Assembly (NCBI RefSeq): GCF_017942085.1
Contig: NZ_JAGKSP010000007.1
Coordinates: 1 to 64,000, forward strand
Origin: Paenibacillus lignilyticus
GTDB taxonomy: Bacteria > Bacillota > Bacilli > Paenibacillales > Paenibacillaceae
DNA: 64,000 nucleotides
Direction: 5' to 3'
The notes below the pieces were generated by a model. It worked only from the letters and a program-made list of their open reading frames with translations, made no database searches and had not been told where the DNA came from. The position numbers were made by a program, and so were the translations under genes. Shown one piece after another: positions 42,860 through 51,571 of the stretch (positions within the stretch are counted from its first letter, which is position 1; every line of letters starts with the position of its first letter).

Positions 42860-44669
42860 GGATATCCCCTCCAGGTTGTACGTAGTGACTTGGCATCGTA
42901 AGGGTTATACATGTTCCATGGCCGGCTTCGCTTTCGAAGGTCAGCCCATATTGGAAGCCATAGGCTAAACGCAGCCGATTATTCACGTTAAGTAAACCAA
43001 TGCTGTCGCTGTCCGGCGAATCCTGGCTGTCCCGGCTTAACGAGGACGGCTTCTCCAGCAGTTTGCCTTGAATGCGGCGCAGCGTATCCTCATCGACGCC
43101 CATGCCATCATCGGTGATGCGAAGCACGAGCGTATGGCCATGCTCGATCTGGCCGGCGATCGTGAGGTTTCCTTTGGAGGTTTTCGGTTCAAGTCCGTGG
43201 AAGATCGCATTCTCGACGAGCGGCTGCAACATCATTCTGAGCACCGATACTTGCAGGGCTTCGTCGCTAAAATGATAGGTAACGTCGAAACGATCCTCGA
43301 AACGGATCAGCTGCAGGTATACGTAAGACTTGACCGCATTCAGCTCCTGATCGAGCGTGACATAGCCGGAGCCTTTGATGCTGTAATGAAACAGCTTGCC
43401 GAGCGCCTTGGTCATTTCGACGATTTGGCGATTCTCGGCTTCGAGCGCGACGCCTTTAATCGATTCTAAGGTGTTATACAGAAAATGCGGATTGATCTGG
43501 CTGCGCAGATAAGCGGTGGCGGCTTTCTCCTTCTCGATCTCGGCTTCCAGCAGGTGCGTGTTCGTCTCGACGAGACGATGGGTGAGATTGTCGATCTCGC
43601 TCAACATGCCGTTCAAATTCTCGGCAACCACGTTCATTTCCACATTGCCTTCCAGGTGAATGGTTGTTTTCAGATCCTGGATGCTGCCGGATTTGATGCC
43701 GTTAATGAATCGCACGAGCCGCTGAATGGGCTGTACGATGTTATTGGTAATGACCGCGAAAGGCACGGCCATTAATAGAATCGATAGGATGACGATGAGA
43801 ATGCTGCGGTTGCGCACGGAGCCGAGCTCTGCGAGCAGCGCCTCTTGGGGAACGAAGCTGAGCACGGAGGCATTGATCTGGTCCAGCCGCTGGATTTGGA
43901 TGGCTCCCTTAACCCCGCCGATGGAATCGGTCAGCTTCTGCTCGCTGTTGTGCCGGCTGCTTAACGCACTAATGGTTCTCGTAATATCGGGAGAATTCGT
44001 CTCCGGATATACGCTGCCGAAGCGATCGATCAGATAGAAACCGATGCCGGGCTCCGCCTTGCTCCTGTCGTCATCGAAGAACATCGCCTCCACGTCGATA
44101 ATGACGGCAATGTAGCCGATCCGATTGCCATCCGTACCGTTGCCGAGGTCGCTGGAATAGATATTTTGCGCGAACAGCATGCTGTTCTTCGAGGTGGAAC
44201 TATAGTCATAGGGCTCTAAGCCGCTGACATACACGGTCTTGTTAGATTCGATTTCCTTGTTGGAGCGCTGCACGAAATCGATGCTCCCGTTAAGGCTGTA
44301 CCGCATGCCGCTGGTGCCGATTAAGACGATGTCCTGGAAACCTTTTCGACCTGCCTTTAATGAGATGATCTTGCGGTCCAGTTCATTGCTCATCTCGTAC
44401 AGCAAGCTGGGGTCGTTCTGCGTCATGAATTTCTGCACGAAGGGATCGAACCCTAAGCTGAGCATAATCTGGCTGATTTCATCGGTTTTCTGAGTGAGGT
44501 TAAGCTTGAATTTGCGAATGGTATCTTCGGTATATTGATTGTTATTTTGGATTACAATTTGAGAGGTTTGGGTGTACAAGGAGTAAATAATCATCAGCAT
44601 GATGATCACAATGAGTGCAACGGCTAACTGAAGCTGCGTCTTGATGCGCATTCTCGTTAAGTTTCCCAT
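42852..44669 (-). CDS. YesM-type sensor histidine kinase
   Basis: A protein of about 605 residues from ATG 44669 (GGACAGGTG upstream); the longer frame to 44807 lacks a ribosome site. TM1 at about 11-33 (LQLAVALIVIIMLMIIYSLY), extracellular sensor to about 290, TM2 near 292-316, HAMP, His_kinase motif QINPHFLYNTLESIKGVALE near 405-424, HATPase motifs LQPLVENAIFHGLEP and DDGMGVDEDTL. First gene of the minus-strand operon, divergent from a complete sugar-uptake operon. The signal is unknown. Confidence 0.92.
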   Translation of the reverse strand: MGNLTRMRIKTQLQLAVALIVIIMLMIIYSLYTQTSQIVIQNNNQYTEDTIRKFKLNLTQKTDEISQIMLSLGFDPFVQKFMTQNDPSLLYEMSNELDRKIISLKAGRKGFQDIVLIGTSGMRYSLNGSIDFVQRSNKEIESNKTVYVSGLEPYDYSSTSKNSMLFAQNIYSSDLGNGTDGNRIGYIAVIIDVEAMFFDDDRSKAEPGIGFYLIDRFGSVYPETNSPDITRTISALSSRHNSEQKLTDSIGGVKGAIQIQRLDQINASVLSFVPQEALLAELGSVRNRSILIVILSILLMAVPFAVITNNIVQPIQRLVRFINGIKSGSIQDLKTTIHLEGNVEMNVVAENLNGMLSEIDNLTHRLVETNTHLLEAEIEKEKAATAYLRSQINPHFLYNTLESIKGVALEAENRQIVEMTKALGKLFHYSIKGSGYVTLDQELNAVKSYVYLQLIRFEDRFDVTYHFSDEALQVSVLRMMLQPLVENAIFHGLEPKTSKGNLTIAGQIEHGHTLVLRITDDGMGVDEDTLRRIQGKLLEKPSSLSRDSQDSPDSDSIGLLNVNNRLRLAYGFQYGLTFESEAGHGTCITLTMPSHYVQPGGDIRV

Positions 44670-44928
44670 GATAGCACCTGTCCATATCGAGAGTGAGATG
44701 ATGTTTATGTAAATGAGTATACCATCATCGATTTCGAAAGAGTCGGTTTCAACCAAAGCTCTTAATTTAATCCATATTTTTATAATTTGTTTACATACTT
44801 TTAACACTTCGAGTTGCTTATAGGAGGGGGACCGAAGGTCCGCCCTCTGTTTCCGTGCGCTCGAAGCAGGCTTAGTTTTATCCAGTTTTGTCTAATCCGC
44901 GGTCATACTTACTTGGCTGCAATGCGCC

Positions 44929-44954
44929 TATAATCACACTTGTAAGCCATTACA
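44929..44954 (+). promoter_or_regulatory. -10 element and cre-like site before the CUT1 operon
   Basis: TATAAT at 44929-44934 has no good -35, as expected for an activator-dependent promoter. TGTAAGCCATTACA at 44941-44954 matches the cre consensus except for one base. It would lie at the transcription start and allow CcpA repression in glucose. The rest of the 303-bp divergent region (44670-44972) shows nothing else I can name. Confidence 0.6.
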
Positions 44955-44972
44955 TGCCGGGGGGAATTCACT

Positions 44973-46412
44973 TTGATCCAAAGAAAACCATTAGCCGCAC
45001 TAACGTTAACGACGATGCTGGCGCTGTCCGTATTGTCGGGCTGCGGGAAGTCGAGCAGCGATAATGCGACAACGAATGCGTCTGCGAATGAGAAGGAATC
45101 CACGAACACTGCTGCTACCGCGAATACGAGTACCAACGCGAATGCTGCCAACGCGACGACAGACGAAAGCACCGCGGCTGGCCTGGAAGGGAAAGTCGTC
45201 TTCTGGTCGATGTGGAGCAATGCGGAGCCGCAGGCTAAAGTCATCGACGAGGCGGTCAAAGAGTTTGAGGCTGCCAACCCGAAAGTGGATGTTGAAGTGA
45301 AATATAACGGCCGCGATATTAACAAATTGATCAAGCCGGCTCTTGAGAGCGGCGAGCAAATCGATATATTCGAGCAAGACCCGGGCTCGGCGCTCGGTAA
45401 TCTGAAGGATCATGTGTTGAAGCTCGACGAGCTCTTGGAGCAGCCTTCGATCGGCATCGACGGCAAGTCCGTGAAGGATTCGCTGCTTCCGTCGCTGATG
45501 GATTGGGTCAAATCACTGGCTGCGCCTGCAGGCCTTGAAGAAGGCTACTATGCGATTCCTCAGCAGCCTTACGCGGTTCTGTTTTTCTACAATAAAGCGC
45601 TGTTTGCGGGGGCCGGCATTACGGCCGTACCTACTTCGTGGGAAGAGTTTCTGGCGGATTGCGAGCTGCTTAAGCAAGCAGGCGTAGAGCCAATTACGTT
45701 CGATGATGCTTACCGCGATCTCTTCATCGGGGGCTATCTCGGAAGCGCGATGGGCAGCGATTGGACCGACAGCCTGGTCAAAGACAAAACAGGCGAGATG
45801 TGGAAAGATCCGATTGTGCTCCAGTTCGCGAAGGACATGCAAATCTTGAATGAAAAAGGTTATTTCTCCAAGAAAATCGCAGGCAACAAGTACCCGGCCG
45901 GACAGCAAGATCTGGCACTGGGCAAAGTGGCCATGTACTTGAACGGCACTTGGCTTCCCAACGAAGTAGCGGCAACGGCCGGTCCTGACTTCCAATGGGG
46001 CTCCTTCCAATTCCCTGTCGTGGCGAACGGCAATGACAAAGGCGGCCAGCAGGGACTTTCCTTCGGCGCGCAAGGCCTGCTGATGAATAAGAACAGCAAG
46101 AACATCCCTGCTGCGTTCGAGCTGGTGAAGTACCTCGTCGGCAAAAAGGCGCAAGAGGGAATGTCGGCGCAAGCGCTCGCGATTCCGGCTACGATCGATT
46201 CGACATGGCCTGCTCCGCTTGCGGAAGCTGCGGTTGCATTTGGCAATGCGAAAGTTAACATGCCGTGGGGCTTCGGTATCGACAACGGCGGCGATTTCTC
46301 GAGCGGTACGGTTCTCCCTACATTTATGGAGCTCGCAACAGGCAAAATCAAGCCGGAAGCGTATGTAAGCAAAATGGCGGACCAAGCGAAGAAGTTCTAT
46401 GAAGGGAAGTAA
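44973..46412 (+). CDS. Sugar-binding lipoprotein (CUT1 family, MalE-like)
   Basis: A 479-residue lipoprotein. Signal segment LAALTLTTMLALSVLSGCGKSS with the lipid-modified Cys near 23, an Asn/Ala/Thr-rich linker to about 65, and a family-1 binding fold: GKVVFWSMWSNAEPQAKVID near 69-88, QQPYAVLFFYNKALFAG near 190-206, and LALGKVAMYLNGTWLPNEV near 310-328. It starts at TTG 44973 after a GGGGGG tract. It lies first in an operon with two permeases. The palindrome after its stop may stabilise its share of the mRNA. Substrate unknown. Confidence 0.92.
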   Translation: MIQRKPLAALTLTTMLALSVLSGCGKSSSDNATTNASANEKESTNTAATANTSTNANAANATTDESTAAGLEGKVVFWSMWSNAEPQAKVIDEAVKEFEAANPKVDVEVKYNGRDINKLIKPALESGEQIDIFEQDPGSALGNLKDHVLKLDELLEQPSIGIDGKSVKDSLLPSLMDWVKSLAAPAGLEEGYYAIPQQPYAVLFFYNKALFAGAGITAVPTSWEEFLADCELLKQAGVEPITFDDAYRDLFIGGYLGSAMGSDWTDSLVKDKTGEMWKDPIVLQFAKDMQILNEKGYFSKKIAGNKYPAGQQDLALGKVAMYLNGTWLPNEVAATAGPDFQWGSFQFPVVANGNDKGGQQGLSFGAQGLLMNKNSKNIPAAFELVKYLVGKKAQEGMSAQALAIPATIDSTWPAPLAEAAVAFGNAKVNMPWGFGIDNGGDFSSGTVLPTFMELATGKIKPEAYVSKMADQAKKFYEGK

Positions 46413-46431
46413 GTAACGCTATTGCAATCGG

Positions 46432-46459
46432 AACGCGGCGTTCGTGGGAACGCCGCGTT
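46432..46459 (+). other. Intercistronic hairpin after the binding-protein gene
   Basis: AACGCGGCGTTC/GAACGCCGCGTT is a perfect 12-bp stem with loop GTGG, lacking a T-run, so it is probably a 3'-end stabiliser or partial attenuator. Confidence 0.8.
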
Positions 46460-46496
46460 TCGAAATGAAAGGCCGACATGTTGCGGGGGTGCTGTC

Positions 46497-47411
46497 ATGA
46501 GAATGAAAAAATCGATTATCGCGCTGTTCTTGGCGCCGGCTGTCATCATTTATTTGGCCATCTTCCTTTATCCGACTTTGCGCACATTCGCTATGAGCTT
46601 CTATAATATCCCGGCTCTCTCCAGCCGTATTGCCGAATGGAAGTTTGTTGGCCTCGTGAATTACAAGGACGTAACGAGCAGCACTTATTTTATCGGATCG
46701 GTTAAAAACGTACTTGGGATATGGGCGCTCGGAGGCGTGCTGATCTTCACTTTTGCGTTCCTTTATGCGGCCATCCTGACTTCCGGGGTAAAGGGAAAAA
46801 ACTTCTGGCGGTCGCTTATTTTCCTGCCGAATACGGTTTCCGCGGTGGTCATGTCCGTTGTGTGGCTTCAGTATATTTACAATTCGAGTTTCGGATTGCT
46901 AACTTCCGTATTTAATCGCCTTGGTTTAACGGCGCTCGCCAATATACAGTGGACGGATAACGAGCATATTTACTATGCCATGATCATGGCGTTCAGCTTC
47001 GGTTCGATCGGTTATTTCATGCTCATTCTGAATGCCGGCATCAACCGGATTCCCGGCGACTTCTACGAAGTGGCTACTTTGGAAGGGGCCAGTCCGTGGA
47101 CGAAGTTCTTCAAGATCACCTTGCCGCTGCTGCGGGATGTGTTTCGGACAACGCTGGTGTTATGGACCATTACGGCGTTCAATTTCTTCGTCTGGTCGGC
47201 GACTTTCGGGCTCGACGATCCGCATACCGTTACGCCGGGGTATTACATGTACCAGAAGGTGTTCGGCATGGCCAAAGGGAACTCCGTGCTGACGGATGGC
47301 GCATTTAACGTCGGATCAGGGGCGAGTGTCGGCATCCTGATTACGTTAGCGACGCTGCTTGCTTCCGCGCTCATCAGCCGGCTGTTCCCGAAAGACCGTT
47401 TGGAATATTAA
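46497..47411 (+). CDS. MalF-type sugar ABC transporter permease
   Basis: A 304-residue permease with six predicted spans, starting KKSIIALFLAPAVIIYLAIF, and the EAA loop EVATLEGASPWTKFFKITLP near 195-214. I start it at ATG 46497 (GCGGGGGT upstream) instead of TTG 46422, which lies before the intercistronic hairpin. It is 17 bp before the partner permease. No ATPase gene is present, so a shared MsmX-type ATPase is expected. Confidence 0.92.
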   Translation: MRMKKSIIALFLAPAVIIYLAIFLYPTLRTFAMSFYNIPALSSRIAEWKFVGLVNYKDVTSSTYFIGSVKNVLGIWALGGVLIFTFAFLYAAILTSGVKGKNFWRSLIFLPNTVSAVVMSVVWLQYIYNSSFGLLTSVFNRLGLTALANIQWTDNEHIYYAMIMAFSFGSIGYFMLILNAGINRIPGDFYEVATLEGASPWTKFFKITLPLLRDVFRTTLVLWTITAFNFFVWSATFGLDDPHTVTPGYYMYQKVFGMAKGNSVLTDGAFNVGSGASVGILITLATLLASALISRLFPKDRLEY

Positions 47412-47428
47412 GAGGAGGAGGAACCTTC

Positions 47429-48271
47429 ATGCGTAGCGTAGCAATGCGAAAGAAAATGAATCTATTGCCGGCTTACATTCCGCTCTATGCTTGGCTGCTA
47501 TTCTCCGTCATTCTATTCGGATGGGTCATACTGGCATCGCTGAGTTCAACCCGTGATATTTTCACCAATTCTCTGTTAAAGAGCGGCATTCATTTCTCCA
47601 ACTATACGGACTTGTTCAAGGAGCAGGACATAGGGCGGTATTTTGCGAATAGTGTTATCTATACGATTACAGCTTGCATCGGCATCGTCGCCGTAGCGGC
47701 TCCGGCCGCGTACATGCTTGGCCGAGCTCAGTTTCGGGGCCGCGGGCTGCTGAACATGATGTTCATGTCTGCGCTTGCGATTCCGAGCATTCTCATCTCG
47801 ATTCCGCTGTTCTCGATCTTCGTGGAATTGAAGCTGACGGGCTCGATCATAACGCTGATTCTCGTTTATATTTGCACGAATGTGCCGTTTGCCGTGTTTT
47901 TCCTCACCAGCTTCTTCTCCTCGGTTCCCAAAGAACTTGAGGAATCTGCCGCAATGGACGGCTGCGGTCCGATTCGGGCGTTCATTCAAATCATTCTGCC
48001 CGTGGCGCAGCCGGGCATCATCACGTTATCGATCTTCAACTTTCTGGGCGTGTGGAACGAGTACTTCTTCGCCCTGATCTTCTCCAATGATGCCAATTCG
48101 CGCACACTCGCGTTATCGCTGCAATCGATCGTTTACGGCTATGCCAACACGGGCAATTACGGCGGTATTTTCGCAGCCTGTATGGTCGTGTTTCTGCCAA
48201 GCTTTATCGTGTATTTGTTCGTATCCAAGCGTATTATTTCGGGATTGACCGTAGGCGCCGTTAAAGGATAA
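47429..48271 (+). CDS. MalG-type sugar ABC transporter permease
   Basis: A 280-residue permease with the family start LLPAYIPLYAWLLFSVILFG, six spans, the EAA motif ESAAMDGCGPIRAFIQIILP near 171-190 and the typical C-terminus KRIISGLTVGAVKG. ATG follows AGGAGGAGGAACCTTC. It is the second half of the pore with the preceding gene. Confidence 0.92.
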   Translation: MRSVAMRKKMNLLPAYIPLYAWLLFSVILFGWVILASLSSTRDIFTNSLLKSGIHFSNYTDLFKEQDIGRYFANSVIYTITACIGIVAVAAPAAYMLGRAQFRGRGLLNMMFMSALAIPSILISIPLFSIFVELKLTGSIITLILVYICTNVPFAVFFLTSFFSSVPKELEESAAMDGCGPIRAFIQIILPVAQPGIITLSIFNFLGVWNEYFFALIFSNDANSRTLALSLQSIVYGYANTGNYGGIFAACMVVFLPSFIVYLFVSKRIISGLTVGAVKG

Positions 48272-48296
48272 AACCGTTGGGAGATGATGGGCCGCC

Positions 48297-50351
48297 ATGT
48301 TGGTGACGACCGCAAGTTTGAGGATTGAGGGAGCAAGACCCGAAGGGGAGAACCCCCTGCCGATGTTTAGAAATAAGGATGCGCATCGCAGAGTAACGGA
48401 TAACGGCAGTCTGAAGCCGGAACATAAGCTCTATATGGGGGACAATACGGGCGAGCGCTATTTGCCGTATCGGATGCAGGATCGGTATTCAAGGAAGCGC
48501 GAGACGATTGAGCTGAAGACGATCGTGCTGGAAAATGACGTGCTGAAAGCGGTCTTTCTGCCGGAATACGGGGGTAGGCTGTATTCGCTGCAAGAGAAGG
48601 CAACGGGGCGCGAGATTTTGTACAAAAATCCGGTGTTCCAGCCGGCTAATTTGGCGATTCTGAACGCATGGTTCTCGGGTGGCATCGAGTGGAATATCGG
48701 TCACATCGGCCATACGTTTACGACCTGTTCGCCGATGCATGCGGCCAAGCTCACCGATGACGAAGGGAACGAGTTTCTTCGTCTCTACGAGTACGAGCGG
48801 TGCAAGAAGCTGTTCTGGCATATCGATTTTCATTTGCCGCCGGGAGCTAGGCAGCTTGGGGTCTATGTTCGCATCGTAAATGATCAAGCGGCTGCGGCGC
48901 CTATGTATTGGTGGACGAATATTGCTGTGGAAGAGACGGAGAAGTCGCGGGTATTCTCGGGTACCGGCGAGGTTATCTATATCGATCCTGAGCAGAAGGG
49001 CTATGGCGCTGACAAGCTGCCGATTCTACCTTCTGTACCGGGCGTGGATGTGTCGTATCCGATGGGATTCCCGTATGCGAGCGAGTATTTCTTCCAAACG
49101 CCGGCTGCTGAGCGGTCGCCGTGGGAAGCTGTCGCTTATGAGGATGGACGTTTGTTCTTCGAGCGCTCGACTGCCTTGCTTCGGTATCGGAAAATGTTTT
49201 GCTGGGGCAATCATGCGGGAGGCAGACGGTGGTGCGATTTCTTGGCGAAGCCGGGCGAAGGCCACTATATTGAGGTGCAGGGCGGGTTTGCGCCAACGCA
49301 GCTGCATGGCATGGAGATGCCTGCAAATTCCGTATGGGATTTCACGCAAATGATCGGAATGCTGAGCATGGATACGGAATCGGCTTATCAGGAGAATTGG
49401 GATCAAGCCCGCGACTATATCGAAGAGATAGTCAGTCGGGAGCTCAACGAGGAAGAGGTGTATGCCGCTCATGCGAGATTTCAGGCGCTGGCGTGCAAAA
49501 CACCGGAACAGTCGCTGCATACGGGCTCAGGCTGGGGCGCGTTAGAGCGAGTGCGGAGGGAGAGCGTTGGCAACGGCACGACTGCAGCTGTTAACGCCGG
49601 TGCAGTCGCGATTCCGCAAGGCTTCGTCTTCGCGGATGAGACGCTGGGAGCGGAGCAGGAGCCGTGGCTAGTCCTTCTGCGGGAAGGTTATCTGCCGGAG
49701 CATGATATAGAAGCGATTCCGCCTTCGTGGATGATGCAAGAAGAATGGATGGACAGGCTGAAGAGCAGCCTGGAGCATGCTGATTATCGCTCGTGGACGG
49801 CACTCTTGCATCATGGGGTGATGCTTTATGAGAAAGGGCTGGACGCGGAAGCGATCGAGGCGTGGGAAGCATCGCTGCGCTTAAAGCCTTCGGCATGGGT
49901 ATACCGGAATTTAGCCGTGGTGATGAAGCAGCGGGGCGAGACGGATCGTGCGCTGGCTTATTATGAGCAGGCGTTTACGGTTTCCGGCCGTTTCCCGGAC
50001 CGCGCGTTCGTGGAAGAGTATCTTAATCTTGTCATTCAGAACAAGGATTACGAGCGGGCATGGCACTTATATGAATCGTTGCCGCCGGCATTCGCGAGCA
50101 GCGACCGCATTCAAATTATTGTAGGCGCAGTCGCGCTGGAGCTTGGGCATGACGCATTCATGGAGAAGCTGTTCGCCACGGAGTTCGCCGTCATTCGCGA
50201 GGGCGAAACCTTGATCATTGACCTGTGGTTCAAGTACAACGCGAAGAAGCTGGCGGAGCAAAGGAACGCGGAGTTGACACCAGCGCTGATTGAAGAAGCG
50301 ATGCAGCAATGTCCGCCGCCGCTTCATATTGATTTCCGGATGATCGGCTAG
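48297..50351 (+). CDS. DUF5107 protein with C-terminal TPR region
   Basis: A 684-residue cytoplasmic-looking protein. Residues about 60-370 match the DUF5107 domain, a galactose-mutarotase-like beta-sandwich (VLKAVFLPEYGGRLYSL, WFSGGIEWNIGHIGHTF, YWWTNIAVEETEKSRVF). Residues about 500-650 contain tetratricopeptide-like repeats (KGLDAEAIEAWEASLRLKPS, GETDRALAYYEQAF). Proteins of this type are linked to sugar utilisation loci and may be glycoside-processing enzymes, but activity is not established. It is the last gene of the CUT1 operon, 25 bp after the permease. Start ATG 48297 is tentative; ATG 48363, preceded by AGGGGAG, is an alternative. Confidence 0.82.
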   Translation: MLVTTASLRIEGARPEGENPLPMFRNKDAHRRVTDNGSLKPEHKLYMGDNTGERYLPYRMQDRYSRKRETIELKTIVLENDVLKAVFLPEYGGRLYSLQEKATGREILYKNPVFQPANLAILNAWFSGGIEWNIGHIGHTFTTCSPMHAAKLTDDEGNEFLRLYEYERCKKLFWHIDFHLPPGARQLGVYVRIVNDQAAAAPMYWWTNIAVEETEKSRVFSGTGEVIYIDPEQKGYGADKLPILPSVPGVDVSYPMGFPYASEYFFQTPAAERSPWEAVAYEDGRLFFERSTALLRYRKMFCWGNHAGGRRWCDFLAKPGEGHYIEVQGGFAPTQLHGMEMPANSVWDFTQMIGMLSMDTESAYQENWDQARDYIEEIVSRELNEEEVYAAHARFQALACKTPEQSLHTGSGWGALERVRRESVGNGTTAAVNAGAVAIPQGFVFADETLGAEQEPWLVLLREGYLPEHDIEAIPPSWMMQEEWMDRLKSSLEHADYRSWTALLHHGVMLYEKGLDAEAIEAWEASLRLKPSAWVYRNLAVVMKQRGETDRALAYYEQAFTVSGRFPDRAFVEEYLNLVIQNKDYERAWHLYESLPPAFASSDRIQIIVGAVALELGHDAFMEKLFATEFAVIREGETLIIDLWFKYNAKKLAEQRNAELTPALIEEAMQQCPPPLHIDFRMIG

Positions 50352-50413
50352 GGGAATGGAGCAAATGGGCGGCGGGGATCGGAGGCACCAAGCATCGAGA
50401 CCGGGCTCGAGTA

Positions 50414-50603
50414 AATGTTGTGAATAAAGCAACATTCCACTCCATCAGTGAGCTGAGAAAGCCGAATGTTGCACCAATTGCAGCATTTTTACGAGAAAAG
50501 GCAGCCAGGCGACCCCAAGAGGCGAAAATGCTGCAAATTAGGCAGCATCTCCTCCGGAAGGCCTCCTTATCTTCGGAATTGTTGCACAAACTGCAACAAT
50601 TCC
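50414..50603. repeat. Array of four GTTGCA-family palindromes
   Basis: Dyads: AATGTTG/CAACATT (50414-50436), AATGTTGCA/TGCAGCATT (50465-50487, one mismatch), a weaker AATGCTGCA/GCAGCAT pair (about 50527-50549), and GGAATTGTTGCA/TGCAACAATTCC (50575-50603, perfect 12-bp arms, loop CAAAC). The array fills the 386-bp gap between the DUF5107 gene and the GNAT gene. The short frames across it look like by-products. Confidence 0.75.
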
Positions 50604-50698
50604 AAGCGCAGGATACGATTATAGGGATCCTCCCGTGCGAAGCTACATTTGACGGCAGCGCATACGAATGCACCCGCCGCCATCACCGTCCACAAATT

Positions 50699-50737
50699 AA
50701 AGAAACCCGCGTACTCCATAACGCCGGGTTTCTTTTT
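50699..50737. terminator. Intrinsic terminator between convergent genes
   Basis: AAAGAAACCCG/CGGGTTTCTTT (11 bp, 15-nt loop) with flanking A and T tracts can act in both directions, ending the GNAT gene and any plus-strand readthrough. Confidence 0.85.
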
Positions 50738-51304
50738 TTACTTTCTCGTAAACTTATAAACCGCCTTAATAAACCCGCCAAACACCTCGTGGCTGTATGT
50801 GAAGCCGCGGCTCAGGTAGAAATTCAACGCCGCATCATTGCCGTTGGATACATAGATGAAGATGATGTCCACATTAGGAGAGCTCTCCAGCCAGTCGATC
50901 GACATGTCGAACAGCTTGGAGCCCAGCTTCATAGCCCGATAGCCGTCACGGACATATAAATTGTTCAAGCAGCCAATCTTCGCGGGCAAGTCATCCCAAT
51001 TCGGATAGAAGCCTTTGCCTCCGCGAGGAGCCCAGTCCGGGTAGGCATTCCTGCTCCTTTCATCCGGCTGATCGATGGTCGAGAATACATAGCCGATCGG
51101 CACGCCGTCATCCTTCGCGACTATGACCTGGCTTTCCGGCGCTTGGTCATAGCTTCGTTTCATCCTCGTATCGAAATTCATCGCATCGAAGACTTCCGGC
51201 AGCATCGTTGCTTTAGATTGCTGGAAGGCCATCAGTTCATTGCATAGCGCCCGACATGGCTCAATATTATCATCCCGCACAACTTCAATCGTGATGTTCC
51301 CCAT
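50738..51304 (-). CDS. GNAT-family N-acetyltransferase
   Basis: A 188-residue acetyltransferase. The fold is shown by ESQVIVAKDDGVPIGYVFST near 56-75, the acetyl-CoA region CLNNLYVRDGYRAMKLGSKL near 111-130 (the R-x-x-K-x-G-S loop) and the final NDAALNFYLSRGFTYSHEVF near 157-176. The substrate is not predictable. ATG 51304 follows GAGGTG. It is alone on its strand between two sugar operons. Confidence 0.88.
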   Translation of the reverse strand: MGNITIEVVRDDNIEPCRALCNELMAFQQSKATMLPEVFDAMNFDTRMKRSYDQAPESQVIVAKDDGVPIGYVFSTIDQPDERSRNAYPDWAPRGGKGFYPNWDDLPAKIGCLNNLYVRDGYRAMKLGSKLFDMSIDWLESSPNVDIIFIYVSNGNDAALNFYLSRGFTYSHEVFGGFIKAVYKFTRK

Positions 51305-51514
51305 CGTTTCACCTCATTAAATAACTTGACGGTTGTTGTCCAATTGCCTAGCCTTAGAGTATCACAGAAGGACCGATGGAACGCAATCCCTGCAATTTCT
51401 TTAGAAAACTAAGCAAAACCTATACTTCCTTAAGTTTACGAAAGCAGGATGTCTTAGTAAAATGGATTGAATTTGAAAATACTAACGGAACGAATACTTT
51501 CCAATGACGCGAGT

Positions 51515-51528
51515 TGTAAGCGATTACA
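51515..51528 (+). promoter_or_regulatory. CcpA cre site before the xylo-oligosaccharide regulatory pair
   Basis: TGTAAGCGATTACA fits the cre consensus TGWAANCGNTNWCA at every position. It lies 43 bp before the yesN-like start, so carbon catabolite repression of the regulators is likely. No other feature is evident in 51305-51571. Confidence 0.75.
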
Positions 51529-51571
51529 GTAATATATCGGCCATAAATAAACCACAATCGGAGGCATTCCT

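Noticed and set aside
50420..50959. 179-residue plus-strand frame
   Set aside because: It runs through the GTTGCA palindrome array and antisense into the GNAT gene; no family resemblance.
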